NCBI GenBank assembly: GCA_022510425.1 | Contig: JAFLTO010000012.1 | Coordinates: 1 to 64,000 of the forward strand | Source of the DNA: Muribaculaceae bacterium | GTDB lineage: Bacteria > Bacteroidota > Bacteroidia > Bacteroidales > Muribaculaceae | Direction: 5' to 3' | Length of the DNA stretch: 64,000 nt | Shown here: positions 1-7,891 of the stretch, one piece after another | How the letters are laid out: each line of letters opens with the position of its first letter | Numbering within the stretch: the stretch's first letter is position 1 | Made by a program: the position numbers and the translations under genes | Notes under the pieces: model-generated | The model's input: only the letters and a program-made list of their open reading frames with translations | Database searches by the model: none | Told to the model about the DNA's origin: nothing

Positions 1-83
1 TCCTGAATGGCAGTACCCTTTTGAAGGTGTACGGCTTCCACACCGAGAGGTTTCCAGAGGACCGGAGGCTTGCGTAACCGCAT
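1..83 (-). CDS. possible truncated gene running off the left edge
   Basis: An ATG at 83-81 opens 27 codons with no stop before the window edge; the translation begins MRLRKPPVLWKPLGVE. I do not recognise the product. Support is contextual: a heptad repeat array (125-145) lies just upstream and a -7-like box TAACTTTG (221-228, minus) further up, the same arrangement seen before other genes here. The other two minus frames are also open over this short stretch, so the frame is not certain. It could equally be non-coding. Confidence 0.25.
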   Translation of the reverse strand, partial: MRLRKPPVLWKPLGVEAVHLQKGTAIQ

Positions 84-124
84 CGATCACAGTATGGTTT
101 GTCAGACTTGTGGGCTTAATCAAA

Positions 125-145
125 GTTGAAAGTTTAAAGTTTAAA
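125..145. repeat. heptad array GTTGAAA-GTTTAAA-GTTTAAA
   Basis: Three consecutive 7-base units. A near-identical array (GTTGAAA-GTGTAAA-GTTTAAA) lies at 52058-52078, almost 52 kb away, just upstream of the DUF4956 gene. It belongs to the dispersed heptad family described in the findings. Confidence 0.8.
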
Positions 146-220
146 GAAATAGACTTTTGTAAACTTTAGACCGTTCACTTTTGAAAAGCTTTCGAGAAAG
201 GTTCTTATTCTTTCACGGTG

Positions 221-228
221 CAAAGTTA
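221..228 (-). promoter_or_regulatory. possible minus-strand -7 box
   Basis: Read on the minus strand the bases are TAACTTTG, matching the Bacteroidota -7 consensus TAnnTTTG. No good TTTG -33 box is visible 19-21 bases upstream, so this is a weak call. It would drive the possible gene at the left edge. Confidence 0.3.
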
Positions 229-295
229 GGGGCAAAGGGAAAAAGGGGTATGTTATCTTTAACATTGGAACAAAAAAATTGCATTTTTTTGTTGA

Positions 296-323
296 GTGCA
301 TAGTGCATGGTGCATGGTGCATA
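296..323. repeat. tandem heptad GTGCATA/GTGCATG x4
   Basis: Four direct 7-base units: GTGCATA, GTGCATG, GTGCATG, GTGCATA. The core resembles the GGTGCAC arm of the adjacent 50-base repeats (349-532), which suggests a shared origin. Confidence 0.85.
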
Positions 324-348
324 GCTTTGGAGGATAGTTATTCTGTTT

Positions 349-532
349 TTTGGTGCACCCCGTGCACCACACAGCCAAGGCAAACTTCATATTATTTTGT
401 GGAGGCGAAGAATGGCTGTGTTTGGTGCACCCCGTACACCACACAGCCAAGGCAAACTTCATATTATTTTGCGGTAATTAGATGGGGGTGTTTGGTGCAC
501 CCCGTACACCACACAGCCAAGACAAACTTCAT
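349..532. repeat. three direct repeats of ~42-50 bases, each with a hairpin
   Basis: Copies begin at 349, 421 and 491 (spacing 72 and 70) and share the core TTTGGTGCACCCCGTRCACC followed by ACACAGCCAAGRCAAACTTC; copies 1 and 2 also share ATATTATTTT. Copy 1 contains a perfect 8-bp inverted repeat TGGTGCAC-CCC-GTGCACCA. In copies 2 and 3 one base changes (GTGC to GTAC), which would leave a G-U pair if transcribed on the minus strand. The 20-odd-base spacers differ. Three copies with an internal palindrome and spacers this short do not make a CRISPR. Confidence 0.85.
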
Positions 533-680
533 TAATGGGTGTTAAGGTGGAACTTAACAGTCGGGTGGTACAAAAATTATAGAGTTTGTAATCCCGCAAA
601 ATTACAAACCCTACATCATGAACTCAAGGTGTATTTCAGTTAAGGCTAAGGGTGGTTGGTGGGGATAGCTTCTTAAAATG

Positions 681-706
681 AGATATCGGGCTCCGGCCCG
701 ATATCT
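681..706. terminator. 11-bp perfect hairpin downstream of the fimbrillin operon
   Basis: AGATATCGGGC (681-691) pairs perfectly with GCCCGATATCT (696-706) around the tetraloop TCCG, a cUNCGg loop if read on the plus strand. It lies 75 bases past the stop codon of the last fimbrillin gene (minus strand), so it may end that transcript or protect its 3' end. No long T run follows on either strand, so intrinsic termination is not assured. Confidence 0.5.
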
Positions 707-780
707 AGAATTCATTTATTTCATTTTACAACATCTTACAATGCAATTCTATATACATAACTGAAAAAGAATTATTGTTT

Positions 781-3700
781 TTATTCTATTGGACGTTCTA
801 TCGTAACTCTTCTAAGTGCTACCTGGACACTTTCAAGTCTTAATCCACCATTGCTTGCAAGATCATTTATCATTTCCTGAGTTAATGTTAATGATATGGA
901 CTGGTAGCTACCATTAGTTGTAAAGTTAAAGCCATTATAACCCTTTACTGTTTGTCCTGTGTTGCTGCAAAGGAATTTAAATTCTGCATCTGGATACCAA
1001 TATACATCGACTATGAATTTCATGATATCACCTTCTTTGGCTTTATTTTTCCAATCAAATTTTTCATTTGAAAGTTCTGTCCAAATTACCCCTTGATTTA
1101 AAGCCCAATAATTTTCATTACTATCATAAATAATTGTCGTAGGCACTTCTGGTATTACTTCACCGGGGGGAAGGATTGTAACACCTAAGAGAGCGAAGTG
1201 GGTACCATTGAAGATCAAACCAGTCTGTTTTATTTTATCTAATAAAATTTTAGTTGCTTCAATTTCAAGGACATAAACGTCGGAACCATTGACATGCCTA
1301 TGCATGTTTCCAATTCTATATTCATTAAGGCGTTCATTCCAACCAGCATAAGTTTGAATAATCAAGTCACCATCAGTCACTTTAAAGTATACCTTTATTG
1401 TTGAACCGACTTCAACATTTGCCCATACGTTAGCTTTAAGATCCTCATTATTACCCCAGTCATTACCAGTTATTGTTGTTTGGGTGATTTTGAATTCTAC
1501 TTCATCTTCATTTTCTTTTTCGAAATCGTATGTTGGCTGGATTACCGTACCGGAGTTTGAAGTTTGAGCATTTTCATCGTATGAACAAAAGTCTTCTTCG
1601 GGTTGTGAATCAGATATAATGCTCTTATCTGCTTCTTTTCTTTTCTGTCGGAGGTCAATCGGGTCTTGACCTTCAACTTCTTTTTCGTAGCATAAGTCGT
1701 AATACTTACCCCTCTCTACATTCCAATAAAGATTCGGATCGGAAGTAGCTTCTTTAACAGTCTGAGTTAAAAGATCATTATGAATCTCAAAAGAGTCACC
1801 ATCTTTAGTAAAGATAGTAATACCGCCATCAATAGACTCTTTTACAAAAATCATACCTATATTATCAACATTCGCTGAAGTAGTGCAAGAGAAATTTTGC
1901 CATCTTTGAGAAGAAGCCTCGGTACCCACAGCTTTGCCCGGAAAGGAGTAAAGAGCATTTCCAGAAACTTTGTCGAATAGATAAACATGAGTAACATTAT
2001 GCACATTAATGCTTATGTAATGATTATCCTGAGGTATTATGGAAGCACCAGCAACGCAACGGACATTCAATTTATTTGTCACAACATCAGTGTTCATGTA
2101 AGTGGTATTTGCCCCATTTACATATAAAGCTCTGAGCCATTTACCCATTTCGAGTTTTTCCATTCCGGGAGCAGGAGTTGCAGTCCAATAATAACCGGTA
2201 GATCCATCTCCCATCTCAGCTTTTTCCTCATGCCATGAGATATTCTCATTATTGTCAGAATGGAAATATTTAGCTCTTGGGAAATAAACCTTTCCCACGC
2301 TGCTTTGAAAATAAGTGGCAGAATAAGAAACATTGTTTTCATCAGTTTCTTGATTTGCTTGGAAATTTGCAGACAACCGAACAGTATTCCATTCAGAAGA
2401 ACCCGGGATATGATATCCCGGAGGACAAACATCATTAATCACATAAGGATCTTTATATGCACCTTCCACATATTTACATATTTTGAGGTATAGGCCTTTG
2501 GCAGTGCTTTTTCCTAATCCACTGATACTTCCATCCTCAACAAACATTTTGTTTGACTTAGCTCCAATATTTCGGTCGAGCCAATAAAGTTGGTTTCCTT
2601 CCGAGTCTTTTTCCAAAGGCACAACCTCATAATAATAGAATTCCTTTTCTTTCATATAGGAAAGTATATGTTCATTATCATAATCGAAGCCAGCATCATG
2701 GTGGAAGAAACCAGTGTGATAAAGATTGAGAGTGAACGCACGACTTGAAGAAGACCCGTAACTTACGTTGAAAACAATTTTTCCTGTTACGTACTCATAA
2801 TTATTAGGCGTTGATTTTTCAAGTTTGAGATGACCTGTAAGATTATCATTATTATAGTCCCATACAAGATTACCCCCTGTAAAATAATCGTTTCCTGAGA
2901 TAGTAGCAGTAATCCCGTTAATAGTTTCTCCATTTAACTGGGCCTGAAGATCCTCAAAATTTATTTCATATTTGTAAGTCCAAGTTTTAACAGGCACCTC
3001 ATTTCCGTAGGGCATCGGGAAATGAAAACCTTGATTACGGACTTTGTTTTCAGCCATATCACTAGATCCGACTCCGAACAATGTCCAGTTGTCGTTTTCA
3101 CCTTGTAGGAAAGCCCAATATTTTTCAATTGTGTATTTTGGGTTAGTAAGATCCGAATCATCATAAATAAATAATGTAGCTCTACATGCCTTATCCATTT
3201 GGAAAGAAGGATTGTAGGATACATTTATTTCTCGTTCCAGACCCTTCCAAGTTACCTTTATAGTACCGGTTTGGGAAGTATATCTTTCAAACTTATTTGA
3301 AACAGTGAATTTATATTGAATGCCGAATAAAGCTTTGTCTTCGTCAGATAATGAATCTTCCGGCTCCAATTCCTCTTTATTAATTTTATCGAGGTCCATC
3401 CAGTCGCTGCCTGAAATAATTTCCAATTTAACATCATTGAAGTCTAATTGCTCCTCAATTTTAGCAGAGTATATTTTTACTGTAAAGGTGTTGGAATATA
3501 CATTGAAATCCTTCCCAAGGTTATCTTCCACCGACTGGAGCTCGATATCATGAGTCACACCTAATTCATGGATACCATCGGAAGCCATAGAAAGGATATT
3601 TGATGTGTGTTCATGAATATCATATATGACATAATCGCAAGGATTTTTAACAGCTTCATCTCTTGTAGGTTGGCCCTTATGATTGACTTCTTCAAGAATC

Positions 3701-4620
3701 AAATCATACCAATGATTTGGTTTTATATCGTAGTAAATATCTTGAGACTGACTGTATAAAGGAAGAGCATAATAACTTTTCACATTTTCAAAAGTTCCTT
3801 CAATTACTATATACGTATAAATAACCGGATCTTTGCCATCTACCAATTTATATGTAAAGGATGGCATAGCATAACCAGCAGATGTAAAAGGCGTATTCTC
3901 TCCATTTATAAAACCCTTGTCTTCATCATTAGAAGTTTTATTACCTACTCTAATCTTACCAATTTCCCCTGCAGAAACAAAGCAGTCAATAGCGGTGCCA
4001 TAGATATGGAAGCCTGTAAGTTTGAACTTTCCGTCTGATGTTTGATTTGTCACAGTAACTTTACCTGCAGCCCTTGTGAGTTCAACACTTGTATTGGAAG
4101 TAACATCAGCTTGCCCGGCCATATAAAAACCATCAGAAGAACAATAATCTTGTGCGACTACACCTTGAAGTTCAGAGATTGATGGTGAACTTGATAAAGA
4201 ATTCAGAGCATTACCGGGATTGGCCACGGCATATATTTTAAGACTCTCAGCTTTTTTAGCATCATCATTTTTTGCAATAGATACCTTGTATTGGTTTTCT
4301 CCGTCAGCAAAGATCTGAGAATCGCTTAGCGTTGTTTTCTGAATAAAAGTTTCACCATTATAAATAAAAACGGCGAGTTCCTTTATTTCATTTGGATTTA
4401 AAATATCAGCACGAGTATCAATATATTTTTCCTGAGGAATGATAATATCTAAAGAGATATAGTCATCATTAATTGTGTTGATACCCTGAGAGACATCGAG
4501 ATCTTCGGAGCAGGAGTACAGCGAAGCTGAGACTATAAAGTATAAAGTATTAATTATAAAAGAAGGAAAACCCTTACGAGAAAATACTTTTTTTATGTTT
4601 GAGAAAAGATTCATATTCAT
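781..4620 (-). CDS. very large fimbrillin-like surface lipoprotein with FISUMP-like domain (1279 aa)
   Basis: Probable cell-surface fimbrial tip or accessory protein, last gene of the fimbrillin operon. A signal peptide ends at lipobox LYSC followed by SEDLD, an acidic stretch of the kind that exports lipoproteins to the surface in Bacteroidota. A DTRAD motif about 25 residues on fits the arginine cleavage site of FimA/Mfa1 pilins. The N-terminal ~330 residues look like a fimbrillin beta-sandwich. Residues ~640-855 carry WLDRNIGA, CPPGYHIP and NVRCVAG, typical of the Fibrobacter succinogenes major paralogous (FISUMP) domain. Two similar modules end the protein (GLIFNGTHFALLGVTI and GLRLESVQVALRRVTI), probably small beta-sandwich binding domains. 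I start at ATG 4620 (MNMNLFSN); the longer frame begins with TTG and extends into the intergenic hairpin. The fimbrillin assignment rests on context and N-terminal features, not on a search. Confidence 0.75.
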   Translation of the reverse strand: MNMNLFSNIKKVFSRKGFPSFIINTLYFIVSASLYSCSEDLDVSQGINTINDDYISLDIIIPQEKYIDTRADILNPNEIKELAVFIYNGETFIQKTTLSDSQIFADGENQYKVSIAKNDDAKKAESLKIYAVANPGNALNSLSSSPSISELQGVVAQDYCSSDGFYMAGQADVTSNTSVELTRAAGKVTVTNQTSDGKFKLTGFHIYGTAIDCFVSAGEIGKIRVGNKTSNDEDKGFINGENTPFTSAGYAMPSFTYKLVDGKDPVIYTYIVIEGTFENVKSYYALPLYSQSQDIYYDIKPNHWYDLILEEVNHKGQPTRDEAVKNPCDYVIYDIHEHTSNILSMASDGIHELGVTHDIELQSVEDNLGKDFNVYSNTFTVKIYSAKIEEQLDFNDVKLEIISGSDWMDLDKINKEELEPEDSLSDEDKALFGIQYKFTVSNKFERYTSQTGTIKVTWKGLEREINVSYNPSFQMDKACRATLFIYDDSDLTNPKYTIEKYWAFLQGENDNWTLFGVGSSDMAENKVRNQGFHFPMPYGNEVPVKTWTYKYEINFEDLQAQLNGETINGITATISGNDYFTGGNLVWDYNNDNLTGHLKLEKSTPNNYEYVTGKIVFNVSYGSSSSRAFTLNLYHTGFFHHDAGFDYDNEHILSYMKEKEFYYYEVVPLEKDSEGNQLYWLDRNIGAKSNKMFVEDGSISGLGKSTAKGLYLKICKYVEGAYKDPYVINDVCPPGYHIPGSSEWNTVRLSANFQANQETDENNVSYSATYFQSSVGKVYFPRAKYFHSDNNENISWHEEKAEMGDGSTGYYWTATPAPGMEKLEMGKWLRALYVNGANTTYMNTDVVTNKLNVRCVAGASIIPQDNHYISINVHNVTHVYLFDKVSGNALYSFPGKAVGTEASSQRWQNFSCTTSANVDNIGMIFVKESIDGGITIFTKDGDSFEIHNDLLTQTVKEATSDPNLYWNVERGKYYDLCYEKEVEGQDPIDLRQKRKEADKSIISDSQPEEDFCSYDENAQTSNSGTVIQPTYDFEKENEDEVEFKITQTTITGNDWGNNEDLKANVWANVEVGSTIKVYFKVTDGDLIIQTYAGWNERLNEYRIGNMHRHVNGSDVYVLEIEATKILLDKIKQTGLIFNGTHFALLGVTILPPGEVIPEVPTTIIYDSNENYWALNQGVIWTELSNEKFDWKNKAKEGDIMKFIVDVYWYPDAEFKFLCSNTGQTVKGYNGFNFTTNGSYQSISLTLTQEMINDLASNGGLRLESVQVALRRVTIERPIE
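4532..4559. repeat. heptad array inside the signal-peptide coding region
   Basis: Plus-strand units ACTATAA, AGTATAA, AGTATTA, ATTATAA. They encode part of the hydrophobic core of the signal peptide of the 1279-aa fimbrillin. This is the most AT-rich version of the family. Confidence 0.6.
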
Positions 4621-4639
4621 GATTTGGTTTTTGTTTCTA

Positions 4640-4657
4640 GAGGACAAGAGTGTCCTC
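4640..4657. repeat. hairpin element B1
   Basis: GAGGACA (4640-4646) pairs perfectly with TGTCCTC (4651-4657), followed by CCTCCTG. Related elements sit at 7829-7860, 18826-18860 and 19231-19261; the stems differ but stay complementary. Confidence 0.7.
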
Positions 4658-4675
4658 CCTCCTGTTTTTTTGTGA

Positions 4676-4703
4676 GCAGGCGAGACGCCTGCTTTCCTAA
4701 TTT
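4676..4703. repeat. hairpin element A1 with conserved tail
   Basis: GCAGGCG (4676-4682) pairs perfectly with CGCCTGC (4686-4692) around loop AGA. The tail TTTCCTAATTT (4693-4703) recurs exactly at 7881, 10454 and 11249. It lies between two fimbrillin genes. Confidence 0.8.
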
Positions 4704-4758
4704 GGGGATTGGGAAGCGGTAAGGCTTGCCAACCCTTATTTAAAATTTAAATAATAAA

Positions 4759-7700
4759 TTAATTACTAAGTTTATATGCTTTCAAAGCCTCTTCTTTTTC
4801 ATCGAAGAAGTGAGCCTGGGTGTTTGTTTCATTTTCTGTGTTTTTTCCGTTGAAAATAAACCAACCTTCATTATCCTCGAAGTCAAAGAGAGGTAGACCT
4901 GTATCATAATCACCCGGGAAACGATGGTCATTCTGGTCTCCTCGATCCCATGGAGCTTCTGAATTAGCAAAAATAATCATTGTTTTACCCGGGGAAGCCA
5001 CCCCGGTAAGAGTGTATTTCCACCAGCCATCATTTTCACCGGTTTCTTTTTCCATGACAATTCCGGGATAGTCATAATCATGGTCTGATCCACCTCCGGT
5101 ACTATTGTATAAACTACCATTGTTATAGCGTGTCACACAAGTTGAACATTGCCAACCCATCCCACCTTCCTCAATACTTCGTTCATGGTCTTCATTAAAA
5201 TTCACATCATAACGATACATCTTTGTACGTATCTGCTGGCCGTCGGTATCAGTAATTTTGTTTCTATTAGTATAACCATATCTTTCGTTCCACACCCATT
5301 GTAAAGTTCCATCACGATCATCTGGTTTTCCTAACATTATAAATCCCTGTCTTGAATACTTTGAATTATTGATATACTCCTCATATATATCATAGGGATT
5401 ATTCAAGTCAGGACCGCCATAACCTTTCCAACCTCTGAAACTGATATTGTTTGAGAAGACATATTGAGTAGCAGCATTGTAAGCTTGTTTCCCTTTATTG
5501 TTAGCATCCTCTTCCACATAACCTACAATCATACCGGCATAAGGAGTAGCATCCACTTCTTGATCATCATTGTTTGTACCTTTAGATAAATCTGAAGGTA
5601 AAAGTAAGTCCTGATATATGAAGGTGTGAACAGCATAACCTTTAGCCCATGTGTTGGTTGCATCCTTAAAATGGATAATATAATTGGTCAAATAAGGTTT
5701 TATTATAATAGTTACATTTTCAGTCAAAGTTTTGTATTCATAACCTGTTATAGGATTCCTGACCTTTAACTCAAACGTTAAAGTATATTCATGTTTACTT
5801 TTCCAGAAAGTATGGGTGCCAATCATATTTGAAATTTTAACCCTGACTTCACCTTCCGTGACAACAATCGGAAATTCATTATCATATCCACCCTCACTGT
5901 CAATACCGGAACCTAACTTCAGTTGAAGATCGTAATTTCCACGTGAATCAGTTTCGCCTAAACCTTCCACCAACAAGTCATCGTCTATCATATGAAAATC
6001 AATTCCCCATTTTCTATTATCATAATTGGTGAAGAAACGTATAATTATCTCATCACTATCAGTAACCGAAAGATAATATTCTCGTGTATCAATATTGATA
6101 ATTTTGGGATATACATTCAAGAAAGGCTTTAAATTAAGGGAGACGTTAATTTTCTTGTGCAGATTACCAGCCACCACATGAAAATAGCTTAAACTTTCCA
6201 AAGTGTGTTTCACCCCCGCCTCGTCGGTATAAGCTCTATCTTCAGAATTCGAATCATTTTCCTTTTCCATTAAAGCCCAAATCACTTCGAAAGGAAGATT
6301 GGGATTAACAGTAACTCTGAAATAGCCATCATAAGCTCCAGACAAAGAATAAGGGTTTCCATCTTCATCAACCATACCATCAGATAGCGGTTCAATGGTA
6401 TAAAAGTCAAAATAACCGGTTTCACCATTTGCATTAGTGCAATAAATCTGAGGAATTTCGTAGGAAATATTTGTATCAGTTTTATATCCAATAGGGAAAT
6501 ACTTGCCAGACTGCAGTTCTATCTGATCATACTCGACAACTAATTGATAAGGTCCATGAAGAGTATAGTACAAGGATTCAAGTTTCCAATCCGAAATCAT
6601 GACATCAACGTCAATATCAGATTTTTTTAGTTTTGCGACAAGATCATACATTTGACCTCTTTCAAATTTTCCGGGTTTGAAAGAATAGTAGTCTTCCATT
6701 TCGGATCCACTGGATTTGAATTTCAGATAAGACTGAGTATCTTCAGATCCGGACAAGTTTTCGGGGATATATACAATACCTTGCCAAGCACGTTTGGAAG
6801 TAGTAGTCCCCCAGGTTGCGGAGGTAACGGTGAGATTAGCGGGAGAATTTGCTACAGAAGAATTGGCTATGTCAAAATACATAGAGCCAGCCGAAGGATA
6901 TTGCACTCGATTTAAAGTAATTTTAGAAAGGTCGAATAGGTCTGATGCTGTATAAACAGGATCTGTTATCGGTTTTGTAAAATTAGTTTGTTTTGCCAAA
7001 TTTTTAGCCTCAGAAGCATTGAGATCAAAGTTTACATTATTAGAAGAGAACTGATAAGAGAAACCTGTGGCAGAATGATCGAAGAGAATTGTGTATCTTA
7101 TCTTTGCGCAAAGGAATCTTAAATCGGCATAAATTGAAGTATTTTCAGATAATTGAAAAATACCATTTTCAACGGGATTTCCATTTGCGGTTTTCTTTAT
7201 TTGAGTGTTAAGGCAATACATCGGGAGATTGCCTTTTTCCAAAGTATTTTCTGTTGAGAAATTAAGAAACAAATCATTTAAATCAGATTCAGAAATGCTT
7301 GTTGTGATTTTATGATCCTTATCCAAATAAGAATCAAGGTTAGCTACAAGATAAATATGGTAAGAACCCGGACTGAAGTTATTTACCTGATATTGTTTAT
7401 AACCGTTTTGTGTTGTTATATTTAAAGAGGAATGACCTGTTAAAGGTGTAACCTTTGTGATAGCTGTATTATTTTGTATAGTTTCGTCTTTAAAAGCAAA
7501 GAGCCAGAGAGAGGTTATGCCACCTTCTGCGGCTTCAGAGATTGCACGAGTGTTTTGGAACTCATCTGAACGGGTAGCACCGAATTCTGCCGCCTCATCA
7601 ATATCCGGAATGCAGATGGTGATAGTGCAATCGTTGGAAGATGAACCCAAAGAATTAACTTCAAGATTATCGGAACAGGATAACAGCGAAACTATGAATA

Positions 7701-7806
7701 TAAGGGATAAGTTAGAGATGATGGTTAAGGTGTTAGGGATAAGGGGAAAATACCTCTTACCGATGTAATTCCTTATGCTGTTTTTTATATTTGAAAGATG
7801 ATTCAT
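4759..7806 (-). CDS. large fimbrillin-like surface lipoprotein (1015 aa)
   Basis: Fifth fimbrillin-like gene of the operon. The N-terminus MNHLSNIKNSIRNYIGKRYF is nearly shared with the next gene upstream (7891-10422). The signal peptide ends SLLSC-SDNLE, an acidic surface-export type. Two TR sites (GATRSDE, QNTRAIS) within ~40 residues of the Cys are candidate pilin-processing sites. RAWQGIVYIPEN near residue 345 closely matches RAWQGVVYLPEN in the 565-aa paralogue, so they share a fimbrillin fold. From about residue 710 (FKDATNTWAKGYAVH) a further domain with many Trp, Gly and Asp residues may bind carbohydrate; I cannot name it. Translation starts at ATG 7806, after a hairpin-bearing gap. 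The first 40 codons overlap a heptad repeat array. Confidence 0.75.
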   Translation of the reverse strand: MNHLSNIKNSIRNYIGKRYFPLIPNTLTIISNLSLIFIVSLLSCSDNLEVNSLGSSSNDCTITICIPDIDEAAEFGATRSDEFQNTRAISEAAEGGITSLWLFAFKDETIQNNTAITKVTPLTGHSSLNITTQNGYKQYQVNNFSPGSYHIYLVANLDSYLDKDHKITTSISESDLNDLFLNFSTENTLEKGNLPMYCLNTQIKKTANGNPVENGIFQLSENTSIYADLRFLCAKIRYTILFDHSATGFSYQFSSNNVNFDLNASEAKNLAKQTNFTKPITDPVYTASDLFDLSKITLNRVQYPSAGSMYFDIANSSVANSPANLTVTSATWGTTTSKRAWQGIVYIPENLSGSEDTQSYLKFKSSGSEMEDYYSFKPGKFERGQMYDLVAKLKKSDIDVDVMISDWKLESLYYTLHGPYQLVVEYDQIELQSGKYFPIGYKTDTNISYEIPQIYCTNANGETGYFDFYTIEPLSDGMVDEDGNPYSLSGAYDGYFRVTVNPNLPFEVIWALMEKENDSNSEDRAYTDEAGVKHTLESLSYFHVVAGNLHKKINVSLNLKPFLNVYPKIINIDTREYYLSVTDSDEIIIRFFTNYDNRKWGIDFHMIDDDLLVEGLGETDSRGNYDLQLKLGSGIDSEGGYDNEFPIVVTEGEVRVKISNMIGTHTFWKSKHEYTLTFELKVRNPITGYEYKTLTENVTIIIKPYLTNYIIHFKDATNTWAKGYAVHTFIYQDLLLPSDLSKGTNNDDQEVDATPYAGMIVGYVEEDANNKGKQAYNAATQYVFSNNISFRGWKGYGGPDLNNPYDIYEEYINNSKYSRQGFIMLGKPDDRDGTLQWVWNERYGYTNRNKITDTDGQQIRTKMYRYDVNFNEDHERSIEEGGMGWQCSTCVTRYNNGSLYNSTGGGSDHDYDYPGIVMEKETGENDGWWKYTLTGVASPGKTMIIFANSEAPWDRGDQNDHRFPGDYDTGLPLFDFEDNEGWFIFNGKNTENETNTQAHFFDEKEEALKAYKLSN
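7691..7746. repeat. heptad array inside the signal-peptide coding region
   Basis: Plus-strand units ACTATGA, ATATAAG, GGATAAG, TTAGAGA, TGATGGT, TAAGGTG, TTAGGGA, TAAGGGG. They encode the LIPNTLTIISNLSLIF part of the signal peptide of the 1015-aa fimbrillin. Confidence 0.75.
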
Positions 7807-7828
7807 TTTCTTTTGTTTTTTCTTTGAT

Positions 7829-7860
7829 GGGAGGATTGGATTTTCCTCCCTCCTATTTTT
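7829..7860. repeat. hairpin element B2
   Basis: GGGAGGA (7829-7835) pairs with TCCTCCC (7844-7850) around an 8-base loop, then TCCTATTTTT. It lies just upstream (in the minus sense) of the 1015-aa fimbrillin start codon. Confidence 0.7.
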
Positions 7861-7864
7861 GAGG

Positions 7865-7891
7865 AAGTCGGGAGACTTTCTTTCCTAATTT
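7865..7891. repeat. hairpin element A2 with conserved tail
   Basis: AAGTC (7865-7869) pairs with GACTT (7874-7878) around GGGA; the tail TTTCCTAATTT occupies 7881-7891. Its last base is also the first plus-strand base of the upstream gene's stop codon. Confidence 0.75.

Larger units (their letters stand above)
1..780. other. largely gene-free repeat-rich region downstream of the fimbrillin operon
   Basis: Apart from the possible edge gene, I see no convincing coding region. The stretch holds two kinds of 7-base repeat (125-145 and 296-323), three copies of a ~50-base repeat (349-532) and a perfect 11-bp hairpin (681-706). The small ORFs predicted here translate the repeats and are not credible genes. 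Confidence 0.7.

Noticed and set aside
1..120. End of an rRNA operon or a tmRNA
   Set aside because: The bases do not match 16S, 23S, 5S, tmRNA, SRP or RNase P landmarks I know.
349..532. Possible CRISPR array
   Set aside because: Only three copies, repeats longer than the ~20-base spacers, third copy truncated, and no cas genes anywhere in the window.
259..545. Small predicted ORFs on both strands
   Set aside because: They translate the direct repeats (recurring WCTGCTK / CTPYTTQPRQTS peptides) and lack independent coding signs.
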